A stretch of 7,594 nucleotides of DNA from Deltaproteobacteria bacterium (GCA_013205415.1 JABMMY010000060.1:1-7594), one strand, 5' to 3'; shown: positions 1 to 5,878, numbered from the stretch's first letter. Numbers and translations are program-made. The notes: generated by a model not told the origin, from the sequence alone.

Positions 1-2
1 AT

Positions 3-719
3 CCTAGAATTATCGATTTTGAAAAATTTGGGGCCATTGCTAGAGAGGTCGGAGCCTATTTTTTAGTCGATATGGCACATATTGCGGGGCTTGTGGCGGC
101 AAAACTTCATCCCACTCCCATAGGTCATGCCGATATCGTGACTAGCACCACTCATAAAACCCTAAGAGGGCCTAGAGGTGGAATTATTCTTTTTAAGGAG
201 CCTCAGAGAGCTAAAATTAACTCTCGAATATTTCCTGGAATTCAGGGGGGGCCGTTGATGCATGTGATAGCAGCAAAGGCTATTGCTTTCAAAGAGGCTA
301 TGACCTCAGAATTTAGAGAGTATCAGGTTCAGGTGCTTAAAAACTGTCGAGTGCTTGCGGAGCATCTTTTGGAGGAGGGGTTTACCTTAGTGAGTGGTGG
401 GACTGAGAACCATCTCATCTTGATTGACTTGCGTAATAAAGGGATCACAGGTAAAGAGGCCGAGGAGAGGTTAGACAGAGTAGGTCTAACCGCTAACAAA
501 AACACCGTTCCGTTTGAAACGGCGAGTGCTTTTGTTACCAGTGGAGTTCGCATCGGGACCCCTGCTATCACAACTAGAGGTCTTAAAGAGACCGACATGG
601 GGTGGTTAGCAAAATCGATCTCTAGGGTGGTCTCAGACTATAGTGAATCCACTGTGCAACAGGTAAAAGGGGAGGTGATGGAGTTATGTCGCAGGTACCC
701 TATCTATAAGGATTTATGA
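3..719 (+). CDS. glyA: Serine hydroxymethyltransferase, 3' part (5' end outside window)
   Basis: This is the C-terminal part (238 codons) of a PLP enzyme that interconverts serine and glycine while charging tetrahydrofolate with a one-carbon unit, in the cytoplasm. The frame is open from base 3, so the ATG at 72 is an internal methionine and not the start. Landmarks seen: the VDMAHIAGLVAA segment, whose Asp (bases 69-71) is the family's PLP-ring partner; THKTLRGPRGG, whose Lys (156-158) is the Schiff-base lysine; and SGVRIGTPA near 540-563, whose Arg (549-551) corresponds to the substrate-carboxylate arginine. The family is about 415 residues, so roughly 180 lie upstream. No lesion is visible and the C-terminus looks complete. 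The stop overlaps the nusB start by an ATGA (716-719), which implies co-translation. Identity is secure. Confidence 0.97.
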   Translation, partial: PRIIDFEKFGAIAREVGAYFLVDMAHIAGLVAAKLHPTPIGHADIVTSTTHKTLRGPRGGIILFKEPQRAKINSRIFPGIQGGPLMHVIAAKAIAFKEAMTSEFREYQVQVLKNCRVLAEHLLEEGFTLVSGGTENHLILIDLRNKGITGKEAEERLDRVGLTANKNTVPFETASAFVTSGVRIGTPAITTRGLKETDMGWLAKSISRVVSDYSESTVQQVKGEVMELCRRYPIYKDL

Positions 720-1147
720 AATCAGCTCGAAGACAAAATAGAATGGAAGCCCTTCAGATCCTTTTTCAATTGGATCTCAATCAGGAACTATCTACGCAAA
801 AGGCCTTAAAGCATTTTGAAGAATTTTATTCCTTAGATAAAAAACAGATCGATGATTTCACTCGCCGCTTAGTTATCGGAGTGACCGATAATTTAAAAAA
901 TATTGATAGTATATTAAAAAATGCCTCAGAAAATTGGCGTCCCAATCGCATGGCTGCCGTCGATAGAAATGCTTTGCGTCTCGGTGTTTTTGAACTTCTT
1001 CACTGCAATGACATCCCTGCTACCGTATCGATCAACGAAATGATCGAGGTAGCAAAACAGTTTGGTTCAGAGAGCAGCCCTAGTTTTATCAATGGGATTC
1101 TGGACAAAATTCGACAGCTTTATCCTAATACCGATAAGGCTAAGTAA
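716..1147 (+). CDS. nusB: Transcription antitermination factor NusB
   Basis: A small all-helical RNA-binding protein that, with NusE (ribosomal protein S10), binds boxA of rRNA leaders and supports antitermination of rRNA transcription. The 143 residues match the usual 135-145. The basic N-terminus (KSARRQNRMEALQILFQLD) is the typical first helix. The core signature NWRPNRMAAVDRNALRLG at about residues 73-90 and the C-terminal block VSINEMIEVAK...FINGILDKI (104-132) are both intact. The ATG lies inside the glyA stop (ATGA overlap); an AAGGA sits only three bases before it, so translation probably depends on coupling to glyA. In many proteobacteria rib genes stand between glyA and nusB; here the two are directly joined. 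No clear terminator follows before the promoter at 1222. Confidence 0.97.
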   Translation: MKSARRQNRMEALQILFQLDLNQELSTQKALKHFEEFYSLDKKQIDDFTRRLVIGVTDNLKNIDSILKNASENWRPNRMAAVDRNALRLGVFELLHCNDIPATVSINEMIEVAKQFGSESSPSFINGILDKIRQLYPNTDKAK

Positions 1148-1221
1148 TCTTCGTTATCCGGTAAAGAATTTTATTCCTAAGTTTTATCCCCAATTGTCTG
1201 GCTCTAAGTCCACGAATGGTT

Positions 1222-1250
1222 TTGAAGAACCCAAAAAAGTAAGCTACACT
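1222..1250 (+). promoter_or_regulatory. Probable sigma70-type promoter for the 1271-4761 operon
   Basis: TTGAAG (1222-1227) and TACACT (1245-1250) are separated by exactly 17 bases, each matching four of six consensus positions. Transcription would start near 1257, giving a leader of about 14 bases that contains the Shine-Dalgarno AAAGGAG (1258-1264), six bases before the ATG at 1271. It lies in the only real gap between nusB and ppsR, so it most likely drives the four overlapping genes that follow, independently of or in addition to read-through from glyA-nusB. Seen by eye only; no transcript data. Confidence 0.6.
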
Positions 1251-1270
1251 TATTCGTAAAGGAGCGACCC

Positions 1271-1690
1271 ATGGCCGAAATTATCAAAGTAGCTCTGACT
1301 AATCACTCCGAAATTCTTTCTCAATTAGAGGTCGATAGTGTGGTTATTTTGTGCCATCCACTTCGAAGCCCAGAGCTAACCCATGAAAATATTCGTTGTT
1401 TGGATTGGACCTTAAATCACCAGGTTAGAAAGGCCAGAAAAACCATGGGAGAGATGTCGGTTTTTATTCCCTCAATGAAGAAAATTAAAGCCCCCTATGT
1501 GATATTGTGTCCTTCAGAATTGGGACGACAGGCTCTAGAAAAAAATTGCGAGACGATGGCTTTAAAATCGATAGCCATTATTTCCGAATCGGGTGAAGTG
1601 CCTGAGGAATGGATAGTTTGGCCAGAAGGCAGCCTTCAAAAAATATATTTGTGTATGGGCGAATTTGAAAATCGAGGTGAGAGTCATTGA
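1271..1690 (+). CDS. Uncharacterised 139-residue protein, resembling the N-terminal domain of M17 leucyl aminopeptidases
   Basis: First gene of the operon, with a strong ribosome binding site (AAAGGAG, spacing six bases). No signal peptide or membrane segment, so probably cytoplasmic. The protein alternates hydrophobic strands (VDSVVILCHP at 21-30, APYVILCPSE at 74-83, SIAIISE at 100-106) with helices, an alpha/beta pattern. The stretch CLDWTLNHQVRKAR (43-56), then GEMSVFIPS (60-68), then the APYVILC strand, follows the order of the macro-like N-terminal domain of M17 aminopeptidases (LD..LN..., GE...LLP, RVLLVGLG). The metal-binding catalytic half of those enzymes is absent, so peptidase activity is not expected. 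It contains four cysteines (C28, C43, C80, C93) and a fifth at C128, with no metal-binding arrangement obvious. Its stop overlaps the hflX start. The family resemblance is inference from memory and moderate at best; the gene itself is solid. Confidence 0.88.
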   Translation: MAEIIKVALTNHSEILSQLEVDSVVILCHPLRSPELTHENIRCLDWTLNHQVRKARKTMGEMSVFIPSMKKIKAPYVILCPSELGRQALEKNCETMALKSIAIISESGEVPEEWIVWPEGSLQKIYLCMGEFENRGESH

Positions 1691-2982
1691 GTATCAATAG
1701 TAAAAATAAACCCACTCTTTCAGTAGAGGAAAAACAAAAGGTCTTAATCGTTGGGATGCAACTGCCTGGGGATACTACAGGTGAAGTTGAAAATAGTCTG
1801 GAGGAATTAAGTCGGCTCATCGATACTCTCGGCGCCGAGGTGGTTCACTCTGTGATCCAAAAAAAGGACAAACCGCATCCCGCTATGTTTGTGGGCACCG
1901 GAAAGGCTGAAGAGATTGCGGCACTGGCTAAAGAGCATGGGTGCTCCTTAGTGGCCTTCGATAATGAGCTGACGGGAACACAGCAGAAAAATTTAGAAAA
2001 TACCTGCGATTGCAAGGTTATTGATCGAACCGGAATTATTCTAGAAATTTTTTCGAAACACGCGCGAACTAAAGAGGCAAAAAATCAGGTAGAACTTGCA
2101 AGTTTAGAATATTTATCTACCCATCTCAGCAGGCGATGGACCCACTTAGAGCGTCAAAAAGGGGGGATTGGATTAAAGGGGGCGGGAGAGCGACAGATTG
2201 AGATCGATAGACGTCTGATTCGAACTCGCATCTCTCGTTTAAAGGAGACCATTTCCCATACGATTGCCAATCGGCAGGTGCAGAGGGCTCATCGCGGAGA
2301 TAATTTTTTGAGGGTGGCCATTGTGGGCTATACCAATGCGGGTAAATCAACTCTCATGAATAATCTGACGATGAGTCAAGTGTATGTGGATGATAGATTA
2401 TTTGCGACCTTAGATTCCACTGTAAAGGTTATCGACCCCAAAACCCGCCCTCCCGTGCTTCTCAGTGATACGGTGGGTTTTATTGACAAGCTTCCGCACA
2501 GTTTAGTGGCCTCATTCCGTTCGACCTTAGCTGAGGTGCTTGAGGCCGATTTACTTTTGCATTTAGTGGATATCTCCTCCGAGCAGTATCCGCATCATCT
2601 AGAGGTCACTCGACAGGTGTTAGAAGATATTGGCGCTGGCTCTAAGCCCAGCATGCTTATCTTTAACAAAGCCGATCTACTCCAAGAGGTTTTTTTACCT
2701 AAAATTTTAGAGAGAAAATATATCGATAGCTTAGTCGTTTCCTCCTTTAATCCAGAGGATATGGTTAGACTTAGAAATGCTATTTTTGGTTATTTTGAAA
2801 GAGATATGATGGAGCTTGAAATCATCGTCTCCTATGAAAACTCCTGGCTTCAATCTCAGATCCATGAATATTCTAAAGTTTTAGAGAAGGAATATTTAGA
2901 GGAGGGGACTAAGTTTAAAATTCGAATCATGAAGGCCACTGCGGGTTGGTTAAAATTAATTAAAGAGGGCGACACTCCATGA
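1687..2982 (+). CDS. hflX: Ribosome-associated GTPase HflX
   Basis: A GTPase that binds the 50S subunit or 70S ribosome and in several bacteria splits or rescues stalled ribosomes under stress. At 431 residues it is of normal length. The N-terminal HflX domain (about 17-200) ends in a glycine-rich linker with GAGERQIEIDRR (165-176), the family's GPGE.QLE.DRR motif with Ala for Pro. The G domain then shows G1 GYTNAGKST (214-222), the G2 region FATLDST (239-245), G3 DTVGF (261-265), G4 NKAD (327-330) and a degenerate G5 around VVSS (350-353). A C-terminal domain of about 60 residues follows. The start is a TTG that overlaps the previous stop (TTGA, 1687-1690) with AGGTGA just upstream; the next in-frame ATG would remove the first strand (KVLIVGM). 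The stop overlaps the next gene by ATGA. Confidence 0.96.
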   Translation: MSINSKNKPTLSVEEKQKVLIVGMQLPGDTTGEVENSLEELSRLIDTLGAEVVHSVIQKKDKPHPAMFVGTGKAEEIAALAKEHGCSLVAFDNELTGTQQKNLENTCDCKVIDRTGIILEIFSKHARTKEAKNQVELASLEYLSTHLSRRWTHLERQKGGIGLKGAGERQIEIDRRLIRTRISRLKETISHTIANRQVQRAHRGDNFLRVAIVGYTNAGKSTLMNNLTMSQVYVDDRLFATLDSTVKVIDPKTRPPVLLSDTVGFIDKLPHSLVASFRSTLAEVLEADLLLHLVDISSEQYPHHLEVTRQVLEDIGAGSKPSMLIFNKADLLQEVFLPKILERKYIDSLVVSSFNPEDMVRLRNAIFGYFERDMMELEIIVSYENSWLQSQIHEYSKVLEKEYLEEGTKFKIRIMKATAGWLKLIKEGDTP

Positions 2983-3929
2983 AGTTAGGAGTCACTCGGG
3001 AGTTACCTCTAGATGTAAAAACGGCTCTTCACTCCTGCTTTGACGAAATCGTTGTGTATGAAAAGGGTCGTCCTCTGACCGAAAATGAATTGTGTGAAGC
3101 GGTGAAGGGTAAGGACGTTCTTATTTGTCAGCTTACCGATCTCATTTCTGAAAAGGTGTTATCTCATGCGACCTCTCTAAAGCACCTGTGCACCTTTTCT
3201 ACTGGAATTGATCACCTAGATCTATCGGCGCTAAAAAAAAGAGGCATACGAATTTCACACACTCCGGGGGTACTCACCGAAGCTACCGCTAATTTAAGCT
3301 GGGCCTTGATTCTTAATTGCGCTAGAAAAATCAAGCCGGCCGAGGCCTTTCTGAAAGAGGGAAGGTTTAAGGGTTTTTTTCCAAATCTGTTTTTGGGACT
3401 TCCTTTAGAGCTCTCGACACTTGGTATTGTGGGGATGGGAAAAATTGGAGAGGCCGTTGCAGCCAGAGCTCAAGCCTTCAAAATGAAGAATGTCCTATAC
3501 GTTTCTAAAACATCTAAAAATATTGTGGGTGCCACATCGGTTACCTTCGACGAGTTAATAAGACTTTCCGATGTGATCTCTATCCATTGCCCATTAACTA
3601 CAGAAACGCGCCATCTTTTTAACGATTTAGTTTTTAAGAAAATGAAAAAAAACGCTATTTTAGTGAACACCGCCAGAGGCGCAATTATTGATGAAGCCGC
3701 ATTAACCTCTCATCTAATAAGCCATCCCGATTTTACAGTGGGTTTAGATGTTTTTGAAAAGGAGCCTGAGGTTTTCTCAGGGTTATTGAACCTCCCCAAT
3801 GCGCTATGTGTTCCCCATATCGGATCGGCCAGTGTTTGGGCGCGGGAGAAAATGGCAGAAATCTGTATTGAAGATGCGATGCGCTTTGCAAGCGGCACTA
3901 AGCTCAAGTATGAGTATCTCTATGACTGA
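2979..3929 (+). CDS. D-2-hydroxyacid dehydrogenase, glyoxylate/hydroxypyruvate reductase type
   Basis: A cytoplasmic NAD(P)-dependent enzyme that interconverts 2-oxoacids and D-2-hydroxyacids; 316 residues, the usual size. Substrate-domain loop STGIDHLD (74-81) and HTPGVLTEATANLSWAL (94-110) are typical. The Rossmann fold has GMGKIG (152-157). The catalytic triad is present: Arg233 in VNTARG, Glu262 in DVFEKEP, His280 in PHIG. After the second Rossmann strand the sequence runs LYVSKTSK (173-180), with no acidic residue where NAD-specific members carry Asp or Glu; Ser/Thr/Lys there favours NADPH, as in glyoxylate/hydroxypyruvate reductases. The exact substrate cannot be read from sequence; phosphoglycerate dehydrogenase (SerA) is less likely because the C-terminal ACT domain is missing. 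GAGGG (2965-2969) serves as ribosome binding site, and the ATG overlaps the hflX stop. A glyA gene upstream fits a glycine/serine/hydroxypyruvate setting, but that link is inference. Confidence 0.9.
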   Translation: MKLGVTRELPLDVKTALHSCFDEIVVYEKGRPLTENELCEAVKGKDVLICQLTDLISEKVLSHATSLKHLCTFSTGIDHLDLSALKKRGIRISHTPGVLTEATANLSWALILNCARKIKPAEAFLKEGRFKGFFPNLFLGLPLELSTLGIVGMGKIGEAVAARAQAFKMKNVLYVSKTSKNIVGATSVTFDELIRLSDVISIHCPLTTETRHLFNDLVFKKMKKNAILVNTARGAIIDEAALTSHLISHPDFTVGLDVFEKEPEVFSGLLNLPNALCVPHIGSASVWAREKMAEICIEDAMRFASGTKLKYEYLYD

Positions 3930-4761
3930 AAACGTACTCACTATATTTTTGATCTCCGATGGCACAGGTGAAACCGCAGACCAAATGATTAAGGCCGCGT
4001 TGGTTCAATATATGAGAACTGGGCTAAAGATCATTCGCTATAAAAATATTCGAACTGAAATTCAGGTGAGAACTATTTTTGAGGAGGCCCATGCGATTAA
4101 GGCGATTATTGTTTATACGGTGGTGTCTGAAACCTTAAGAAAATTTATCGATGTGACCAGTCAACAGACGGGGGTTTCGATTGTAGATCTGCTGGGCCCT
4201 TTACTAGAAAAGTTGTCGGTCCATTTAAAAAGAGATCCCCAATCACAACCGGGTTTATTTCACCAGGTGAATGAAAATTACTTTAAGAGAATAGAGGCCA
4301 TTGAGTTTACCGTAAAACATGATGACGGAAAATATGCGGATAGTTTAGACCGGGCCGATATTGTTTTAGTGGGATTATCTAGAACCTCAAAAACGCCACT
4401 TAGTATTTTTCTCTCCTATAAAGGTTGGAAGGTGGCCAACGTTCCTCTGGTAAAAGATATTGATCCTCCTAAAGAGTTATTTCAAACCGATCAGAGAAAA
4501 GTGGTTGCCTTGGTAATCGATCCCGAAACGCTAGTGAAAATTCGGAGGGAGAGATTGGTCAAGATGGGGGAAAATCCCGGTGGTGATTATGCTAGTTTAA
4601 ATCATGTGATCGCAGAGATCGAATTTTGCAAAGAGCTCTACCGGAAAAATCGTCGTTGGCCTATTTTCGATATTACAGGAAAGGCGCTAGAGGAAACGGC
4701 GAGTGAAGTTGAAAGAGTTATTAAATCGGCAATGCCTGAAAAATGGGGCCATATCAATTAG
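3922..4761 (+). CDS. ppsR: Pyruvate phosphate dikinase / PEP synthase regulatory protein (bifunctional kinase-phosphorylase, DUF299)
   Basis: PpsR-family proteins use ADP to phosphorylate a threonine of pyruvate phosphate dikinase or PEP synthase, inactivating it, and remove that phosphate with Pi, so they switch PEP formation from pyruvate. Seen here: the N-terminal IFLISDGTGETADQMIKAAL block (8-27), the P-loop-like ADP-binding motif GLSRTSKTP (151-159), and the C-terminal RRERL...YASLNHVIAEIEF and RRWPIFDITGKALEETA blocks. From the ATG at 3922 the protein is 279 residues, close to the family's 270-280. An ATG at 3910 would add four residues and cannot be excluded; the longer open frame back to 3799 only shadows the upstream gene. 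There is no clear ribosome binding site, but the start overlaps the upstream stop by eight bases, so coupling is likely. The target kinase gene is not in the window, so dikinase versus synthase is undecided. Confidence 0.95.
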   Translation: MTENVLTIFLISDGTGETADQMIKAALVQYMRTGLKIIRYKNIRTEIQVRTIFEEAHAIKAIIVYTVVSETLRKFIDVTSQQTGVSIVDLLGPLLEKLSVHLKRDPQSQPGLFHQVNENYFKRIEAIEFTVKHDDGKYADSLDRADIVLVGLSRTSKTPLSIFLSYKGWKVANVPLVKDIDPPKELFQTDQRKVVALVIDPETLVKIRRERLVKMGENPGGDYASLNHVIAEIEFCKELYRKNRRWPIFDITGKALEETASEVERVIKSAMPEKWGHIN

Positions 4762-4893
4762 CTCGTTAACCTCGGTAAGGTGAAGTGGTTCAAGCTTAGC
4801 TTGATGAAAATTATCCCTAGGGACAACCTTCACCAAGCTACACTCGAAGCTCCTTCTCAAGAGCGTTGGGGGGGACGAGAAAAACTAAATTAA
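4762..4893 (+). pseudogene. Possible decayed cold-shock-protein fragment in the ppsR frame
   Basis: Directly after the TAG of ppsR the same frame stays open for 43 codons to a TAA at 4891-4893. It reads LVNLGKVKWFKLSL then MKIIPRDNLHQATLEA. GKVKWF is the hallmark start of CspA-family proteins (G.VKWFN), and IIPRD...LHQATLE loosely follows their FI.PDDG...VH.SA.E segment. However, the RNP1 motif KGFGFI is missing and the spacing is several residues short. No start codon has a proper ribosome binding site (GTG at 4780 or ATG at 4804 are the options). It might be a remnant of a csp gene, a very short peptide gene, or coincidence; the last is quite possible. Confidence 0.18.
4771..4880 (+). ncRNA. 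Possible structured RNA or 3'-UTR element after ppsR
   Basis: Stem 1 joins GGTGAAG (4779-4785) to CTTCACC (4828-4834) and continues, after a two-base TG bulge, with GTT/AAC (4788-4790 with 4825-4827). Inside it are a TCAAGC-TTA-GCTTGA hairpin (4790-4804, competing for one base of stem 1) and TCC-CTAG-GGA (4814-4823). A third hairpin can form from CTCG (4843-4846) with CGAG (4876-4879), enclosing GCTC/GAGC (4849-4852 with 4861-4864) and a run of seven G (4868-4874). It matches no RNA family I can name: there is no SRP GGAAG core, no tmRNA or RNase P signature and no tRNA T-arm. The strand is assumed from the flanking genes. The stems could also be chance. Confidence 0.25.
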
Positions 4894-5168
4894 AGATTCA
4901 ATTCCTTTTATAATATTTTTTTATTGGGTCAACTATGCGCCCTTACCTTTTTTAATGTTAGTTCGACTCGTGATATTCCTTAGTAAAGCAACATGGGTGC
5001 CATCTCAAATAGGCTAAATGGCTCCTCTGAATTCAAGAGGTGTCTGTCTGGTAATTTAACAACACAAAAGGACAAGCGTGAATTGTTCACCTTTTCAGAG
5101 GGTTACGCGTGATAGGGAAAGATGTGGTTTAAGTGTCACAAATGGGCGTCTACAAATATTTTTTTAAA

Positions 5169-5198
5169 TTAGCTTCTCGTTAAAAAGATCGATATATC
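5169..5198 (+). promoter_or_regulatory. Weak promoter candidate for the exported protein gene, implying a leaderless mRNA
   Basis: TATATC (5193-5198) matches four of six -10 positions, and TTAGCT (5169-5174) lies 18 bases upstream as a poor -35, preceded by an A/T-rich tract that could act as an UP element. Only six bases (CTTTTT) separate the -10 from the ATG at 5205, so transcription would begin at or next to the start codon. This fits the absence of any Shine-Dalgarno sequence there. Confidence 0.35.
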
Positions 5199-5205
5199 CT
5201 TTTTA
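5181..5205. repeat. Inverted repeat around the candidate -10 box
   Basis: TAAAAAG (5181-5187) and CTTTTTA (5199-5205) form a perfect 7-base inverted repeat with an 11-base centre that includes the palindrome GATATATC (5191-5198). The right arm ends in the A of the ATG. If transcription starts at the ATG the repeat is not in the RNA and would act, if at all, as a DNA site over the -10 box. It is A/T-rich, so chance is a real alternative. Confidence 0.35.
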
Positions 5206-5642
5206 TGGTTAAAAAAATTTTCATAGCGATTGTGATGGTTCTGCCCTCCTCTTTATGGGGTAGTTGTTTAGATTTTTATTATGTAAAAAGGCCTGTCAGT
5301 TTGGGTCTTGTGATTCATGAATATGTGGCTTCGGAGGAGGTCGGGAGTCACTTAGCAGAGGTTTATGGCCTATTAAAGGGCACTACCGATTTGAGCGTGT
5401 TTAAAGAGGCCAAGCGGTCTGGAGATATTAATGTGGCCGAAATAACCTTCTTAGGGTCTGCCTGTGATGAAAATGCTCTGAAGGCCAGAAAAGTAGCTAG
5501 AGATTATTCTAAAGTATGGGAAGAGTCCTTTGAAAACCCTCTTCTTTTTTATCCTAGAATGCTCGGCACTCCCATTCTAGGAAAGCCCTGCAGAAATGTG
5601 GCCTTAGAAATTGCAGATCTGCTCACCCGTGTCTTGAGGTAG
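5205..5642 (+). CDS. Exported small protein of unknown function
   Basis: A 145-residue protein I do not recognise. The N-terminus MVKKIFIAIVMVLPSSLWG is a classical Sec signal peptide: two lysines, a hydrophobic core at about 5-13, and a likely signal peptidase I site near LWG-SC (19/20). Cys21 is one residue off a lipobox (L.GC would be needed; here GSC), so lipidation is doubtful. The mature part of about 125 residues is mixed charged and helical, with a long helix-like stretch at 86-108 and three cysteines in all (21, 87, 128), which could allow one disulfide in the periplasm. There is no Shine-Dalgarno sequence before the ATG and a possible -10 box lies six bases upstream, suggesting leaderless translation. 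An alternative downstream ATG (residue 11) would destroy the signal peptide. It converges with the next gene; the stops are 14 bases apart with no terminator visible. Confidence 0.8.
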   Translation: MVKKIFIAIVMVLPSSLWGSCLDFYYVKRPVSLGLVIHEYVASEEVGSHLAEVYGLLKGTTDLSVFKEAKRSGDINVAEITFLGSACDENALKARKVARDYSKVWEESFENPLLFYPRMLGTPILGKPCRNVALEIADLLTRVLR

Positions 5643-5656
5643 CCGATAACTAAACC

Positions 5657-5842
5657 CTACATTAAACGATTGCGTCCTAAATAATCGTTATGAGTGGCAA
5701 TAAAAAAAAGCAGCGCCTTAGTCACTAAATCGTCTACAGACTGGTGGGTGTTTTTTTCCATTACCTTCAAATCGTGAACTATCTCTTCTTTAATTGTCAC
5801 GGTGAGTTGGGTTGTTTTTGTTTCTTTAATTATATTTTTCAT
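5657..5842 (-). CDS. Small ribbon-helix-helix DNA-binding protein (CopG/Arc-like)
   Basis: A 61-residue protein from the ATG at 5842 (complement). TTQLTVTIKEEIVHDLKVMEK (10-30) gives the beta strand and first helix, and THQSVDDLVTKALLFFIATH (32-51) the turn and second helix, of a ribbon-helix-helix dimer that binds DNA through the paired strands. A longer frame back to a TTG at 5914 adds 24 residues that lack the fold and would overlap the promoter; it is rejected. No Shine-Dalgarno sequence precedes the ATG, and the -10 box ends eight bases before it, so the mRNA is probably leaderless. No toxin gene is adjacent, so it looks like a solitary regulator rather than an antitoxin. It is transcribed away from the penicillin-binding protein gene, and a perfect inverted repeat overlaps its own -35 box, which suggests autoregulation and perhaps control of the neighbour. 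Target and signal are unknown. Confidence 0.75.
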   Translation of the reverse strand: MKNIIKETKTTQLTVTIKEEIVHDLKVMEKNTHQSVDDLVTKALLFFIATHNDYLGRNRLM

Positions 5843-5850
5843 AGTGGTTA

Positions 5851-5878
5851 ATGATAACGCGCTCAGGAAAGGCGTCAA
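5851..5878 (-). promoter_or_regulatory. Promoter of the ribbon-helix-helix gene
   Basis: On the minus strand TTGACG (5878-5873) and TATCAT (5856-5851) stand 16 bases apart; each matches five of six consensus positions. Transcription would start near 5845-5844, leaving two or three bases before the ATG at 5842. This is the best-matching promoter in the window. Confidence 0.6.

Larger units (their letters stand above)
4762..5204 (+). other. 443-base intergenic region without a convincing gene
   Basis: The first part (to about 4880) can fold as a structured element and is described separately. A perfect TATAAT stands at 4909-4914, but no -35 hexamer is recognisable 15-19 bases upstream. It runs straight into a T-rich tract (4916-4922) that lacks a GC-rich hairpin before it, so it is not a standard terminator. 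Further on there are several short inverted repeats: GCCAT/ATGGC (4999-5003 and 5018-5022), CCTCT/AGAGG with a 7-base loop (5024-5028 and 5036-5040), and GTGAA-TTG-TTCAC (5078-5090) flanked by AAAAG/CTTTT (5066-5070 and 5091-5095). A 39-codon frame (4993-5112) is too short and lacks a ribosome binding site. The end is an A/T-rich stretch (about 5153-5169) before the next gene. Confidence 0.6.

Noticed and set aside
329..598. Minus-strand frame inside glyA, and similar frames inside hflX, the dehydrogenase and the PBP gene
   Set aside because: They lie wholly opposite conserved coding sequence and resemble no protein family.
1062..1259. 65-codon frame overlapping the end of nusB
   Set aside because: It is out of frame with the intact NusB C-terminus, has no recognisable domain, and runs through the promoter at 1222-1250.
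3799..3921. Longer ppsR frame starting at 3799
   Set aside because: The extra residues overlap the end of the dehydrogenase gene in another frame and precede the family's conserved N-terminal strand; the ATG at 3922 (or 3910) gives the normal length.
4913..4922. T-run as a terminator for the ppsR operon
   Set aside because: No GC-rich hairpin directly precedes it; the nearest stems end about 35 bases upstream.
4993..5112. 39-codon frame in the intergenic region
   Set aside because: It is short, has no Shine-Dalgarno sequence and no family resemblance, and spans hairpin-forming repeats; a frame of this size is expected by chance.
5665..5689. AACGATT/AATCGTT inverted repeat as a bidirectional terminator between the convergent genes
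   Set aside because: It lies inside the coding end of the regulator gene, has an 11-base loop and low GC, and is not followed by a T-run on either strand in the needed place.
5205..5842. Toxin-antitoxin pair formed by the exported protein and the ribbon-helix-helix protein
   Set aside because: The genes converge rather than form an operon, and the partner carries a signal peptide and no toxin motif.
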